In this document: one piece after another, positions 8,476 through 16,658 of the stretch | How positions within the stretch are numbered: the stretch's first letter is position 1 | Layout: the number at the start of each line of letters is the position of its first letter | Origin: Georgenia daeguensis | GTDB taxonomy: Bacteria; Actinomycetota; Actinomycetes; Actinomycetales; Actinomycetaceae | Assembly (NCBI RefSeq): GCF_039537705.1 | Contig: NZ_BAABBA010000010.1 | Coordinates: forward strand, 1 to 64,000 | Length of the DNA stretch: 64,000 nucleotides | Direction: 5' to 3' | Program-made: the position numbers and the translations under genes | The notes under the pieces: model-generated | The model's input: only the letters and a program-made list of their open reading frames with translations | Database searches by the model: none | Told to the model about the DNA's origin: nothing

Positions 8476-9249
8476 ATGCCGCGAACGAGCCAGCCGGGCC
8501 GGAGCGTCAGCTCGAGGCTGTTCGAGATCCTCTACGCGTTCGGGCCGGGGCGGACGCGGCTGACGCTCGCCGAGCTGACCCGCGTCACATGCCTCCCCCA
8601 CGCGACCGTACGGCGGCTCGTTCTCGAGCTCGTCCAGGCCGGCGCCCTCGACCGCGCCGCCGACGGCACGCTCACGATCGGGCTCCGACTGTGGCGGCTC
8701 GGCACCCTCGCGCCGTTGACGGTCCCGCTCCGCACGGCCGCGCAGCCGTTCATGGAGGACCTCTACACCGCGCTGAACCAGCACGTTCAGCTCGCAGTGC
8801 GAGAGGGCACGGAGGCGGTGATCGTGGAGAGGCTGTCCGCGAGCCCCGCGGTCGACGTCGTCTCGCAGGTCGGTGGTCACCTGCCGCTCCACAGCTCCGG
8901 GGTGGGAAAGGTGCTTCTGGCGCACGCACCGGAGGAGATCGGCGAGCGCCTCCTCACCGCCGGGCTCCCGCGGCTGACACCGCGGACCATCACGGACCCC
9001 CAGCGGCTCCGGCAGGTGCTGGTCGAGTGCCGACGGACCGGCATCGCCACCGTCCGCGAGGAGACGAGCACCATGGCCGACTCCGTGGCCTCGCGGGTCA
9101 TGGATGCCGACGGCAACGTCGTCGCCGCCCTGTCCGTGGTCGTCCGGTCGGGCACCGTCGACCTGCGGGCCGTCACACCGACCGTCATCGCCTCGGCGCT
9201 CGGCATCTCCCGGCGGCTCGGCTGGACCCCGAGAGCCGGAGTTCGGTAG
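8476..9249 (+). CDS. IclR-family transcriptional regulator
   Basis: The real start is the ATG at 8476 behind GGAGGAGAGG. The much longer open frame upstream is antisense to the lipoprotein gene and is not coding. The 257-residue product has a winged helix (LTLAELTRVTCLPHATVRRLV) and an IclR ligand domain with LHSSGVGKVLLAH. It is transcribed divergently from the lipoprotein/monooxygenase pair across 120 bp, the classic arrangement for a local IclR regulator. Relatedness to the IclR at 5067-5837 suggests that a binding-protein plus IclR module was duplicated or acquired twice. Confidence 0.9.
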   Translation: MPRTSQPGRSVSSRLFEILYAFGPGRTRLTLAELTRVTCLPHATVRRLVLELVQAGALDRAADGTLTIGLRLWRLGTLAPLTVPLRTAAQPFMEDLYTALNQHVQLAVREGTEAVIVERLSASPAVDVVSQVGGHLPLHSSGVGKVLLAHAPEEIGERLLTAGLPRLTPRTITDPQRLRQVLVECRRTGIATVREETSTMADSVASRVMDADGNVVAALSVVVRSGTVDLRAVTPTVIASALGISRRLGWTPRAGVR

Positions 9250-9287
9250 CAGGGTGGGAGCAGTTGCCGATCCGCTGTCCCCGCATC

Positions 9288-9329
9288 GCCACGGGCCACG
9301 ACCCATGGACCACGGACCACGAACCACGG
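9288..9329. repeat. Six degenerate 7-bp tandem units (consensus ACCACGG)
   Basis: The units read GCCACGG, GCCACGA, CCCATGG, ACCACGG, ACCACGA and ACCACGG without interruption. They lie in the 156-bp gap between the IclR gene and the nitroreductase gene. No function is apparent. Slippage-type expansion or a multi-site protein target are both possible. Confidence 0.6.
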
Positions 9330-9405
9330 ATGAACGTCCCGCAGGTGTGAGCCGGCCCACCCCGGATTCGGAAACATCACGCACTACTTGCCGGTTCAAC
9401 CACTT

Positions 9406-10029
9406 GTGACTACTACTGCTGACCACCAGACCCAGGACGCCCTCGTTCTCGACGAGCACGCCCAGGACCTGCTCTTCCGCGAGGCCCGTACCGCCAACAC
9501 GTTCACGGACGAGCCGGTCACCGACGAGCAGATCGACGCGATCTTCGAGCTCGTCAAGTGGGCTCCGACGTCGATGAACACCCAGCCGCTCCGGGTCGTC
9601 GTCGTCCGCTCCGACGAGGCCAAGGCCCGCCTCCTCCCCCACATGTCCGAGGGCAACCGGGCGAAGACGGCGGCCGCCCCCGCCACCGCCCTCCTCGCCG
9701 CGGACATCGACTTCCACGAGGAGCTGCCGCGGACCTTCCCGCACTTCCCCGGCGCCCGCGACATGTTCGCCGGCGACGAGGAGTCGCGCGCCCGCACGGC
9801 CGAGCTCAACACGGGCCTCCAGGTCGGCTACGCGATCATCGGCATCCGCGCGGCCGGCCTCGCCGCCGGCCCGATGACCGGCTTCGACGCCGACGCGATC
9901 TCCCGCGAGTTCTTCCCGGACGGCCGCCACCGCGTGCTCGTCGCGATCAACATGGGCAAGCCCGCCGAGGACGCCTGGCACGACCGCCTGCCCCGCCTCG
10001 GCTTCGACGAGGTCGTCACCACTCTGTGA
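9406..10029 (+). CDS. nitroreductase-family protein, RutE-like (malonic semialdehyde reductase-type)
   Basis: A product of about 207 residues with the FMN nitroreductase fold: AR.ANTFTDEPVTDEQI near the N-terminus, a KWAPTSMNTQP segment that contacts FMN and the C-terminal VLVAINMGKP strand. The sequence follows the RutE/YdfG-type branch, in which NAD(P)H reduces malonic semialdehyde to 3-hydroxypropionate during uracil breakdown. No other rut genes are present, so a general quinone or nitro reductase role is equally possible. I take GTG at 9406 as start. A TTG at 9388 is an alternative, and neither has a good ribosome site. A strong hairpin follows the stop. Confidence 0.8.
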   Translation: MTTTADHQTQDALVLDEHAQDLLFREARTANTFTDEPVTDEQIDAIFELVKWAPTSMNTQPLRVVVVRSDEAKARLLPHMSEGNRAKTAAAPATALLAADIDFHEELPRTFPHFPGARDMFAGDEESRARTAELNTGLQVGYAIIGIRAAGLAAGPMTGFDADAISREFFPDGRHRVLVAINMGKPAEDAWHDRLPRLGFDEVVTTL

Positions 10030-10045
10030 GCCTCTGAGCTGACAC

Positions 10046-10082
10046 CGACGGGCGCGGCCTCCGACCGGGGCCGCGCCCGTCG
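10046..10082. terminator. Bidirectional rho-independent-type hairpin
   Basis: A perfect 14-bp stem (10046-10059 with 10069-10082, CGACGGGCGCGGCC) encloses a 9-base loop. It sits between the convergent nitroreductase (plus) and GNAT (minus) genes and can serve both. No long U-run follows, as is usual in actinobacteria. Confidence 0.75.
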
Positions 10083-10098
10083 CGTCTTCCCGCCCGCC

Positions 10099-10701
10099 CT
10101 ACCGCGCAGCGGCGATGCTCGGGCTCACCGGGATGTCGCGGCGCATGACCAGCCGGGGCATCCTGCTCGCGACGGCGTCGGTCGTGCCGATCACCCGGAA
10201 CCCGGCCTTCTCGAACATCGCGCGGGTGCCGACGAACGCCATGGTCGTGTCCATCCGGCCGGGCGGGTCCACCGGGTAGGCCTCGACCGCCGGCGCGCCG
10301 CGCGAGGCGGCGTACGCCACGGCCCCCTCGAGCAGCGGCCCGGTGACGCCCTTCCTCCGGTGCCCGCCGCGCACGACGACGCAGATGATGCTCCACACCG
10401 GCACGTCGTCGACCGGGCGGATGAGCTTGGAGCGCGAGAGGCGCGGGATCTCGGCGCGCGGCCCGACGTTGCACCAGCCGACCGGGACGCCGTCGAGGTA
10501 GGTCACCACCCCGGGCGGGTTCTCCCGCTCGCACAGGGCGCGCATCGCCCGCTCCCTGTCTCCACCACCGAGCTCCTCGATGTCCTTGGCCTGGAGGCGG
10601 TGCGAGAGGCACCAGCAGTGGGTCGCCCGGCGGTTGGGGTTGATGATGTCGGCGAAGTCGTCGAAGCGGTCGGGCGTGACGGGATGGGTCTCCCAGGTCA
10701 T
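10099..10701 (-). CDS. GNAT-family N-acetyltransferase
   Basis: A 200-residue protein with the GNAT acetyl-CoA core: a VPVWSIICVVVRGGHRRKGV segment (motif A, the R-x-x-G/A-type loop being RRKGV) and C-terminal strands with an AMFEKAGFRVIG motif. I prefer the ATG at 10701 because AAGGA stands seven bases upstream. The frame can be extended by six residues. It transfers an acetyl group from acetyl-CoA to an amine of unknown identity. It is divergent from tdk across about 110 bp. Confidence 0.8.
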   Translation of the reverse strand: MTWETHPVTPDRFDDFADIINPNRRATHCWCLSHRLQAKDIEELGGGDRERAMRALCERENPPGVVTYLDGVPVGWCNVGPRAEIPRLSRSKLIRPVDDVPVWSIICVVVRGGHRRKGVTGPLLEGAVAYAASRGAPAVEAYPVDPPGRMDTTMAFVGTRAMFEKAGFRVIGTTDAVASRMPRLVMRRDIPVSPSIAAAR

Positions 10702-10810
10702 GAATGTCCTTCCCCCCACGTGGGCGCTCCGAAGCGGCGCCGACGCACGCCCTCAGTGTGGCGCGTCCGCCGGCGGCTGACGGCCGCGCCGTCGTCACTA
10801 GGCTGCGGCC

Positions 10811-11389
10811 ATGCACAGGGACGGGCTGGGACGGCTCCAGGTGGTGTGCGGGCCGATGTTCGCCGGGAAGTCCGAGGAGCTGCTGCGGCGCGTGCGCCGC
10901 GCCCAGCTCGCCGGGCTCGCCGTCGAGGTGGTCAACCACGCGCTCGACGAGCGGCACGGCGCCGGCCAGGTGGCCTCCCACTCCGGACTGAGCGTCCCCT
11001 CCAGCGCGGTACCGGACGTCCCCTCGCTGGTGGAGCATCTCGACGGCCGGCGGCTCGACCTCCTCGCGATCGACGAGGCCCAGTTCTTCGGCGCGGGCCT
11101 CGTCCCCGTGGTCGGCGACCTCGCTCTCCGGGGCGTGACGGTCGTCGTCGCCGGCCTGTGCGTGACGTTCGACGGCCGCCCGTTCGAGCCGCTCCCCTCC
11201 CTCATGGCGCTCGCCGAGGACGTCACCAAGCTGACGGCGGTGTGCGCGGTGTGCGGGGAGGACGCCCCGTTCCACCAGCGCGTGCGGGCGGGCGACGTGG
11301 GGGACGCCCGCGTCCCCACCGCCGAGCACGTCGGCGGGATCGAGTCCTACCAGGCCAGGTGCCGGCGTCACCACGAGGCGCTCCCCTGA
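10811..11389 (+). CDS. tdk: thymidine kinase (type II)
   Basis: A 192-residue protein with the P-loop GPMFAGKS (residues 14-21), the Walker B-like DEAQFF segment, the lasso region and paired cysteines of a zinc site (CAVCG, and the C-terminal YQARCRRH). It phosphorylates thymidine with ATP in the salvage pathway. Length and motif order match bacterial type II enzymes. It is transcribed alone, divergent from the GNAT gene. Confidence 0.93.
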   Translation: MHRDGLGRLQVVCGPMFAGKSEELLRRVRRAQLAGLAVEVVNHALDERHGAGQVASHSGLSVPSSAVPDVPSLVEHLDGRRLDLLAIDEAQFFGAGLVPVVGDLALRGVTVVVAGLCVTFDGRPFEPLPSLMALAEDVTKLTAVCAVCGEDAPFHQRVRAGDVGDARVPTAEHVGGIESYQARCRRHHEALP

Positions 11390-11409
11390 TCCGAGGCGGC
11401 CCGGCGGCC

Positions 11410-11420
11410 GGGAATTTCCC
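11410..11420. promoter_or_regulatory. GGGAATTTCCC palindrome upstream of the SRPBCC gene
   Basis: A perfect 11-bp palindrome 64 bp upstream of the start at 11485. It shares the GGAAATTCC core (either strand) with the sites at 12114-12126 and 18650-18662. An operator is inferred, but the regulator is unknown. Confidence 0.45.
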
Positions 11421-11484
11421 CACGAGCGCGGTCGCACGTCCGAAAACGCCTCGCGAGCCAAACTTCTCCCGAATAATCCGGCGA

Positions 11485-12048
11485 ATGAAGAAGTGGTTCC
11501 AGCGCGACTACCGCCCTCTGCTGGACGCCGGCAACGGCGAGGTCATCGAGGTCTCGGCGTCGGTCGAGATCGCCGCCACGCGCCAGAGCGTCTGGGCGCT
11601 GATCAAGCCGGCGGAGAACGGCCCGCTGCTCAGCCCGCACATCCTCCGGGGGTTCCACGTCCCCGGGACGCCCGAGGGCACCGGTGAGGTCCAGGGGTTC
11701 CTCACCGTGCACGAGGGTCGCAAGCACATCGTCGGCATCGAGCTGGTCGACGAGGTCCCGGGGACGATCGCGGTGACCCGGGTGCTCGGGAGCCTCGACG
11801 ACGCCTCGCGGTCCACCTACGTGCTCGGCGACATTCCCGGCGGTTGCCGGTTCGAGCAGCGCGAGCGGTTCACCGTCCCGCTCGGCCACGATCCCGAGAC
11901 GGTGGAGCGTCAGCACCAGGACGTCGTCGATCTCCTGGTCCAGCGGGTCAAGGTGGTCGCGGAGCGGGGGTGGACGCCCTACCCGGCAGCCGCGGACGGG
12001 CGCTCCGACCAGCGGTTCAGCCCCGAGTACCGCGCCGCCCGCTCGTAG
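11485..12048 (+). CDS. SRPBCC/START-domain protein
   Basis: A 187-residue protein whose N-terminal third (EVSASVEIAATRQSVWALI, about residues 15-33) is the first strand and helix of an SRPBCC cavity fold. It continues through strands with HIVGIELVDEVPGTIAVTRVL and ends in a long C-terminal helix (QHQDVVDLLVQRVKVV). The fold binds hydrophobic ligands such as polyketides, steroids or fatty compounds. It is not an obvious aromatase or cyclase. The ATG at 11485 is the only sensible start, though the ribosome site is weak. A GGAAATTCC palindrome in front links it to the SDR and KstD-like genes. Confidence 0.75.
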   Translation: MKKWFQRDYRPLLDAGNGEVIEVSASVEIAATRQSVWALIKPAENGPLLSPHILRGFHVPGTPEGTGEVQGFLTVHEGRKHIVGIELVDEVPGTIAVTRVLGSLDDASRSTYVLGDIPGGCRFEQRERFTVPLGHDPETVERQHQDVVDLLVQRVKVVAERGWTPYPAAADGRSDQRFSPEYRAARS

Positions 12049-12113
12049 TCCTCGGAGGCGGACGCCGACGTCGTCCCCTCTCCGCCGGCCTCCCCCCTCC
12101 GGCCGGGACTCTT

Positions 12114-12126
12114 CGGGAATTTCCGG
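12114..12126. promoter_or_regulatory. CGGGAATTTCCGG near-palindrome upstream of SDR gene
   Basis: The second copy of the GGAAATTCC element, 80 bp before the SDR start at 12207. The core is symmetrical, and the outer CGG...CCG is also nearly so. Confidence 0.45.
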
Positions 12127-12138
12127 CATCCCACCCAG

Positions 12139-12158
12139 GTTCATGCAAATACATGAAC
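12139..12158. promoter_or_regulatory. GTTCATG-N6-CATGAAC inverted repeat (TetR/GntR-type operator)
   Basis: A perfect 7-bp inverted repeat with a 6-bp spacer 48 bp upstream of the SDR start. The geometry is typical of TetR-family operators. No TetR gene is present in the window, so the regulator must act in trans. Confidence 0.55.
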
Positions 12159-12206
12159 ATGCGACCGCCACAGGGACGGCCGCGAAGCCAGAAAGAAGTG
12201 AGCAGC

Positions 12207-12956
12207 ATGTCTTCCGTCGACAGCAAGGTCGCCATCGTCACCGGGGCCGGTTCGGGCCTGGGCGCCGCCATCGCCGAGGAGCTCGCGGCCGGCGGGGCGC
12301 GCGTGGTCGTCACCGACATCAACCTCCCCGCCGCGGAGGCCACCGTCGGGCGCATCACGGAGGCGGGCGGGACGGCCATGGCGGTCCAGCAGAACACCGC
12401 CGTCGCCGCCGAGTCCGAGAAGGTCGTCCAGGCCGCGCTCGACGCCTACGGCCGCCTCGACCTCGCGGTGAACAACGCCGGCATCGGCGGCAAGGCCGCC
12501 CCCACCGGCGAGATCGACCTCGAGGACTGGGCGCGGGTCATCGACATCAACCTCAACGGCGTGCTCTACGGCCTGCGCTACCAGATCCCGGCGATGCTCG
12601 CCTCGGGCGGGGGCGCCATCGTCAACATGGCCTCCATCCACGGCGCGGTCGCCGCGCCCGGCAACACCGCATACACGGCCGCCAAGCACGGCGTCGTCGG
12701 GATGACCAAGAACGCCGCCGTCGAGTACGGCACCCAGGGCGTGCGCGTCAACGCCGTGGGCCCGGGCTACATCGCCACCCCGCTGCTCGAGAACCTGCCG
12801 CAGGAGCAGCGCGACGCCCTCGCGGCCAAGCACGCGCTCGGCCGCCTCGGGCGCGCGGAGGAGATCGCCCACCTGGTCACTTTCCTGCTGAGCGACCAGG
12901 CGTCGTTCCTCACCGGCGGCTACTACCTGGCCGACGGCGGCTACACCGCGAGCTGA
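12207..12956 (+). CDS. SDR-family oxidoreductase
   Basis: A 249-residue classical SDR with TGAGSGLG (residues 12-19), Asp37 after beta2 (NAD preference), NNAG (89-92), Ser143, Tyr156 and Lys160, and the C-terminal TGGYYLADGGYTAS typical of cyclohexanol- or acetoin-type dehydrogenases. The ATG at 12207 follows GAAAGAAG. The zinc alcohol dehydrogenase starts 72 bp later on the same strand, and a strong terminator follows that gene, so the two form a unit. It probably oxidises a secondary alcohol, but the substrate is not known. Confidence 0.87.
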   Translation: MSSVDSKVAIVTGAGSGLGAAIAEELAAGGARVVVTDINLPAAEATVGRITEAGGTAMAVQQNTAVAAESEKVVQAALDAYGRLDLAVNNAGIGGKAAPTGEIDLEDWARVIDINLNGVLYGLRYQIPAMLASGGGAIVNMASIHGAVAAPGNTAYTAAKHGVVGMTKNAAVEYGTQGVRVNAVGPGYIATPLLENLPQEQRDALAAKHALGRLGRAEEIAHLVTFLLSDQASFLTGGYYLADGGYTAS

Positions 12957-13028
12957 CGCGGAAGGTCCCACGTTCCGAGTCGAGCAGGTCCGTAGGCTGG
13001 TTCCGAACCGGCCCGAAGGGATGAAGTC

Positions 13029-13982
13029 ATGAAGGCATGGATGTTCAACGGTGCAGGGCAGCCGCTCGAGCTGGCAGAGATACCTGACCCAACCGCCAGA
13101 CCCGGCGAGATCGTCATCGACGTCAAGGCGAGCGGCCTGTGCCACTCGGACGTGTCGGCGCTGGACGACCCGAACTGGCGCGTCAACTTCGGCGATCTTC
13201 CCGTCGTCCTCGGTCACGAGCCGGTCGGCGTGGTGACGGAGATCAGCGAGGGCGTCACGGAGGTCCAGGTGGGCGACCGGGTCGGCATCCCGTCCGGCCC
13301 GCCGAACGTGAACGGCTACTTCCGGGACGGTGGCTACGCCGAGAAGACCACCGCGATCGCTGCCGAGGTCGTCAAGATCCCGGACGGGCTCGACTTCCTG
13401 CGGGCCGCCTCCGGGACGGACGCCGGCAACGTCGCGCACCACGCGGTCGTGACCCGCGGGAAGGTCGAGGCGGGCCAGAAGGTCGGCATCATCGGGATCG
13501 GCGGACTCGGTCAGGTCGGCGCCCGGATCGCCGTGCTCAAGGGCGCCGAGGTCTACGCCGCCGAAATCAAGGAAGACGTCTGGCCGATGGCTCGCGAGCT
13601 CGGCGTGGTGAGGTGCGTCAAGGACATCCGAGAGCTCTCGGACGTCGGCCTCGACACGATCATCGACTTCGCCGGCTTCGGCACCACCACGACGGGCGCC
13701 ATCGAGGCCGTGCGGGAGTACGGCCGGGTGGTCCAGGTGGGCATGGGCAAGCTGGTGTTCGAGATCAACTCGAACCCGCTCATCATCAAGCAGATCGAGC
13801 TGGTCGGATCGATGGGTGGGGGCGTCGAGGACCTCCGGGGCGTCTACGAGATGATGGCGTCCGGTGGCCTGGACCCGAAGATCACCACCACGACGTTCGA
13901 CAAGATCGACGAGGGCCTCGACCTGCTGCGGCACGGCAAGGTGCAGGGCCGCATGGTGGTCGACATGCAGAACGGCATCTAG
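13029..13982 (+). CDS. zinc-type alcohol dehydrogenase lacking the structural zinc loop
   Basis: A 317-residue medium-chain dehydrogenase. Catalytic zinc ligands Cys38 (GLCHSD) and His63-Glu64 (GHEP) are present, as is the Rossmann motif GIGGLGQVG (about 157-165). The four-cysteine lobe that usually follows GDRV is replaced by a short Gly/Pro-rich loop, so the structural zinc site is absent and the protein is 25-30 residues shorter than the family norm. It is downstream of the SDR in the same unit, which suggests two successive alcohol oxidations. NAD(P) preference and substrate are undetermined. Confidence 0.85.
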   Translation: MKAWMFNGAGQPLELAEIPDPTARPGEIVIDVKASGLCHSDVSALDDPNWRVNFGDLPVVLGHEPVGVVTEISEGVTEVQVGDRVGIPSGPPNVNGYFRDGGYAEKTTAIAAEVVKIPDGLDFLRAASGTDAGNVAHHAVVTRGKVEAGQKVGIIGIGGLGQVGARIAVLKGAEVYAAEIKEDVWPMARELGVVRCVKDIRELSDVGLDTIIDFAGFGTTTTGAIEAVREYGRVVQVGMGKLVFEINSNPLIIKQIELVGSMGGGVEDLRGVYEMMASGGLDPKITTTTFDKIDEGLDLLRHGKVQGRMVVDMQNGI

Positions 13983-14000
13983 CCAGCCAGGCGAGACGGT

Positions 14001-14027
14001 CGGCCCCGCTCCGTCGGAGCGGGGCCG
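14001..14027 (+). terminator. Terminator hairpin after the ADH gene
   Basis: A perfect 12-bp stem, CGGCCCCGCTCC (14001-14012) with 14016-14027, and a 3-base loop, 19 bases after the ADH stop codon. It is followed by TCGTGCT rather than a U-run. Confidence 0.8.
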
Positions 14028-14115
14028 TCGTGCTGGGCGCGGGAGGGCTCCCCCCGAGCCGTCCTTCCCGGCGCGGCGGGGCGTCGTGCTTGACGCAGGC
14101 CATAGCCTTCGGGCC

Positions 14116-14511
14116 ATGAGCCCCACGCCCTACGTCCTCTTCCCCGGCACGGCGCGCGAGGCCCTCACCTTCTACGGCGAGGTCTTCGGCTGCGGGGTCC
14201 AGCTGCACACCTACGAGGAGTTCAGCCGGGAGGACGGACCCGCCGACGCCGTGGCGCACGGCCTCCTCACCGACGGCCCCGTCGCGCTCTACGGCTCCGA
14301 CGCGTCAGGCGACCAGGCTCCCGTGCGGCTCGAGGGCATGATGCTGTCGCTGCTCGGCACCGCCCCGCCGGAGACCATGCGTGGCTGGTTCGCCAGGCTC
14401 TCCGACGGCGGCCGGGTGGTGGAGGCCCTGGAGACGCGGCCGTGGGGTGCGTCCGACGGCCAGGTCGTGGACCGCCACGGCCTCCACTGGTTGATCGGGT
14501 TCGAGGCCTGA
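14116..14511 (+). CDS. VOC/PhnB-like glyoxalase-fold protein
   Basis: A 131-residue protein of the PhnB/VOC type: PYVLFPGTAREALTFYGEVFG at the N-terminus, paired beta-alpha-beta-beta-beta modules and the C-terminal WGASDGQVVDRHGLHWLIGF typical of the PhnB-like subgroup. Members include metal-dependent dioxygenases, resistance proteins and many uncharacterised small proteins. It runs convergent to the MFS exporter gene with only 11 bp between the stops. The function is unassigned. Confidence 0.78.
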   Translation: MSPTPYVLFPGTAREALTFYGEVFGCGVQLHTYEEFSREDGPADAVAHGLLTDGPVALYGSDASGDQAPVRLEGMMLSLLGTAPPETMRGWFARLSDGGRVVEALETRPWGASDGQVVDRHGLHWLIGFEA

Positions 14512-14522
14512 CGAGAGGCGGC

Positions 14523-16211
14523 CTACGCGGACGTCCCCGAGGCGGGCCCCGCCGTCACCTCCGCGTCGGGACCAGGCTCCGGCGTCGTCCCCCGGTCGGC
14601 GGGTGCGTCCGACTCCCGCAGCGCCGCCTCCGCCTGCTCCGCCGTCACGGCCTCGCCGCGCGCGATCATCCCGGCGACGTCGGACAGCGCGATCTCCCGC
14701 ACGAAGAACGCGAGGACGAAGCCGAGCGCCAGCAGCGGCACGAGGTACCAGAACGCCGGGGCGAGGGCCTCGGCGTAGGCCTCGACCACACCGTCCTTCA
14801 GCGGGGCGGGCAGGGACTGCACCGCCTCGGGCGTCAGCGACGACGGCGCGGCGGCCTGGCCGGTCTGCGGCACGCCGGCGAAGACGTCCTCGAGGCCGTC
14901 GACCAGCCGGGAGGTGAAGATCGAGCTGAACAGCGCGGTCCCGAGGGCGGCGCCGATCTCGCGGAAGTAGTTGTTCGCACTGGTGGCGGTGCCGATCTCG
15001 TGGGGGTCGACCGCGTTCTGGACCGCCAGCACGATCGTCTGCATGACGAGCCCGAGCCCGGCGCCGAGCACGAAGATCATCGCGGAGTACTGCAGCATCG
15101 AGATGTCCGCGGTGATGGTGGTCATCCACACCAGGGTGGCGGTGGCGATGCCCATGCCGGTGATCGTGTAGATCCGGTACTTCCCGGTCCTGGTGATCGC
15201 GACGCCGGAGGCGATCGCCGTCGCCATCATGCCGACCATCATCGGGATCATCAGGAACCCGGACTGGGTCACGCCCACGCCGGTGGCCATCTGCAGGAAC
15301 GTGGGCAGGAAGCCCAGCGCCGCGAACATGCCCATCCCGATGACCAGGCCGATCACGGTGGACAGGGTGAAGACGGAGTTGCGGAACAGCCGCATCGGCA
15401 GGATCGGGTTCTCCGCGCGCAGCTCGACCGCGACGAACGCGACCGAGGCGGCGAGCGTGCCGAGCAGGAGCCCGGCGAAACGGGTGTCGCTCAGGTCGTA
15501 GCTGCCGACCAGGCTCTCCCAGCTGGCGACGACGACGAGGCCCGTGGTGCCGAGCGTCATGAGCACGGCGCCGAGGACGTCGACCCGGTGCTCGGAGCGG
15601 TGGCTGGGCAGCTTGAGGGTCACCCAGGCGACGGCGAACGCCAGCAGGCCGACGGGGATGTTGATCCAGAACGCCCAGCGCCAGTCGTGGACGTCGGTGA
15701 ACCACCCGCCGAGCAGCGGCCCCGCCACGGCCGCGACGCCGAACAGCGCACCCATCGGGCCCATGTACTTCCCGCGCTCCCGGGCGGGCACGATGTCCGC
15801 GATGATCGCCTGGGACAGGATCATCAGGCCGCCGCCGCCGAGGCCCTGGATGCCGCGCCAGGCCACCAGCTCGGTGAAGCTGCCGGCGAACCCGGCCCCG
15901 GCCGAGGCCGCGGTGAAGAGCGCGACGGCGATGAGGAACGGCCAGCGCCTCCCCCAGCTGTCCCCGGCCTTGCCGTAGATCGGCATGACGACGGCGACGG
16001 CGAGGATGTAGATGGTGATGAGCCAGCCCTGGTGCTCGACGCCGTCGAGCTCGCCGACGATGGTGGGCATCGCGGTGCTGATGATGGACTGGTCCAGCGA
16101 GGACAGGAACATGCTGGCCATGAGGGCCGCGAAGATGAGCCACACCGTGCGGCGGTCGAGGACGATCGGGGCGCGGTCGGGCGGGGTGGTTGTCAGGGGC
16201 GCGGCGGTCAC
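14523..16211 (-). CDS. MFS drug exporter, DHA2 (14-helix) family
   Basis: A 562-residue membrane protein of the EmrB/QacA type. It has SSLDQSIISTAMPTIVGELDG at the first helix, the motif A loop GKAGDSWGRRW, about 14 predicted helices and a long acidic cytoplasmic tail (residues about 515-562). The family exports drugs and hydrophobic compounds by proton antiport. The start is GTG at 16211 behind AGGAG. No TetR gene adjoins it, although the family is usually regulated that way. The cargo is unknown. Confidence 0.88.
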   Translation of the reverse strand: MTAAPLTTTPPDRAPIVLDRRTVWLIFAALMASMFLSSLDQSIISTAMPTIVGELDGVEHQGWLITIYILAVAVVMPIYGKAGDSWGRRWPFLIAVALFTAASAGAGFAGSFTELVAWRGIQGLGGGGLMILSQAIIADIVPARERGKYMGPMGALFGVAAVAGPLLGGWFTDVHDWRWAFWINIPVGLLAFAVAWVTLKLPSHRSEHRVDVLGAVLMTLGTTGLVVVASWESLVGSYDLSDTRFAGLLLGTLAASVAFVAVELRAENPILPMRLFRNSVFTLSTVIGLVIGMGMFAALGFLPTFLQMATGVGVTQSGFLMIPMMVGMMATAIASGVAITRTGKYRIYTITGMGIATATLVWMTTITADISMLQYSAMIFVLGAGLGLVMQTIVLAVQNAVDPHEIGTATSANNYFREIGAALGTALFSSIFTSRLVDGLEDVFAGVPQTGQAAAPSSLTPEAVQSLPAPLKDGVVEAYAEALAPAFWYLVPLLALGFVLAFFVREIALSDVAGMIARGEAVTAEQAEAALRESDAPADRGTTPEPGPDAEVTAGPASGTSA

Positions 16212-16348
16212 AGTTCTCCTACGCGGGAGCGTCGTTGGTGGGGGGGCGCACGCCAGGGGGACCTCGTCCCGGTGGTGGCTGGTAGAACGCTACGCGTAAC
16301 GGCCGGGGCCGCCCAGATATTTCTCGACGACGCCGGAACAGCACGGTG

Positions 16349-16564
16349 CTAGCGCGAACCGGTGCCGGGTTCGGCGTCGTCGTCGATCTCCTCGTCCTCA
16401 CGGCGCTTCGGCCGCTGCTCGAGGTAGGCGACGCCGGAGTCCAGGTCGACCGGCCCGAACGGCGGGGCACCGTCCCCGGGGCGCCGCACGTCCAGCTCCA
16501 GGCGCTCACGCTCCTCCACGAGGTGCCGCAGGCCCGGCTCGAAGATCATGAAGAACTCCGACAT
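16349..16564 (-). CDS. small hypothetical protein, acidic tail
   Basis: A 71-residue frame beginning MSEFFMIFEPGLRHLVEERERL, then a Pro/Gly-rich middle and a charged tail (KRREDEEIDDDAEPGTGSR). It resembles the short conserved actinobacterial proteins of unknown function in length and composition. It is not a shadow of a longer gene, because no better frame covers this stretch. It lies between the MFS gene and the terminator of the KstD-like gene. No function can be given. Confidence 0.55.
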   Translation of the reverse strand: MSEFFMIFEPGLRHLVEERERLELDVRRPGDGAPPFGPVDLDSGVAYLEQRPKRREDEEIDDDAEPGTGSR

Positions 16565-16607
16565 GTCCGCACCGTACGCCGCGGCGGCACGGCGCGGCGG
16601 ACGTTCG

Positions 16608-16647
16608 GGCGACCCCGACCGCCGCCGCGACGGCGGTCGGGGTCGCC
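16608..16647. terminator. Terminator hairpin downstream of the FAD oxidoreductase gene
   Basis: A perfect 17-bp stem (16608-16624 with 16631-16647) with a 6-base loop, 11 bases past the minus-strand stop at 16659. Confidence 0.8.
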
Positions 16648-16658
16648 ACCGGGATGAG

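Noticed and set aside
12141..14126. 661-codon open frame on the minus strand opposite the SDR and ADH genes
   Set aside because: A typical GC-rich antisense frame: Arg/Asp/Val-biased translation, no ribosome site, no domain.
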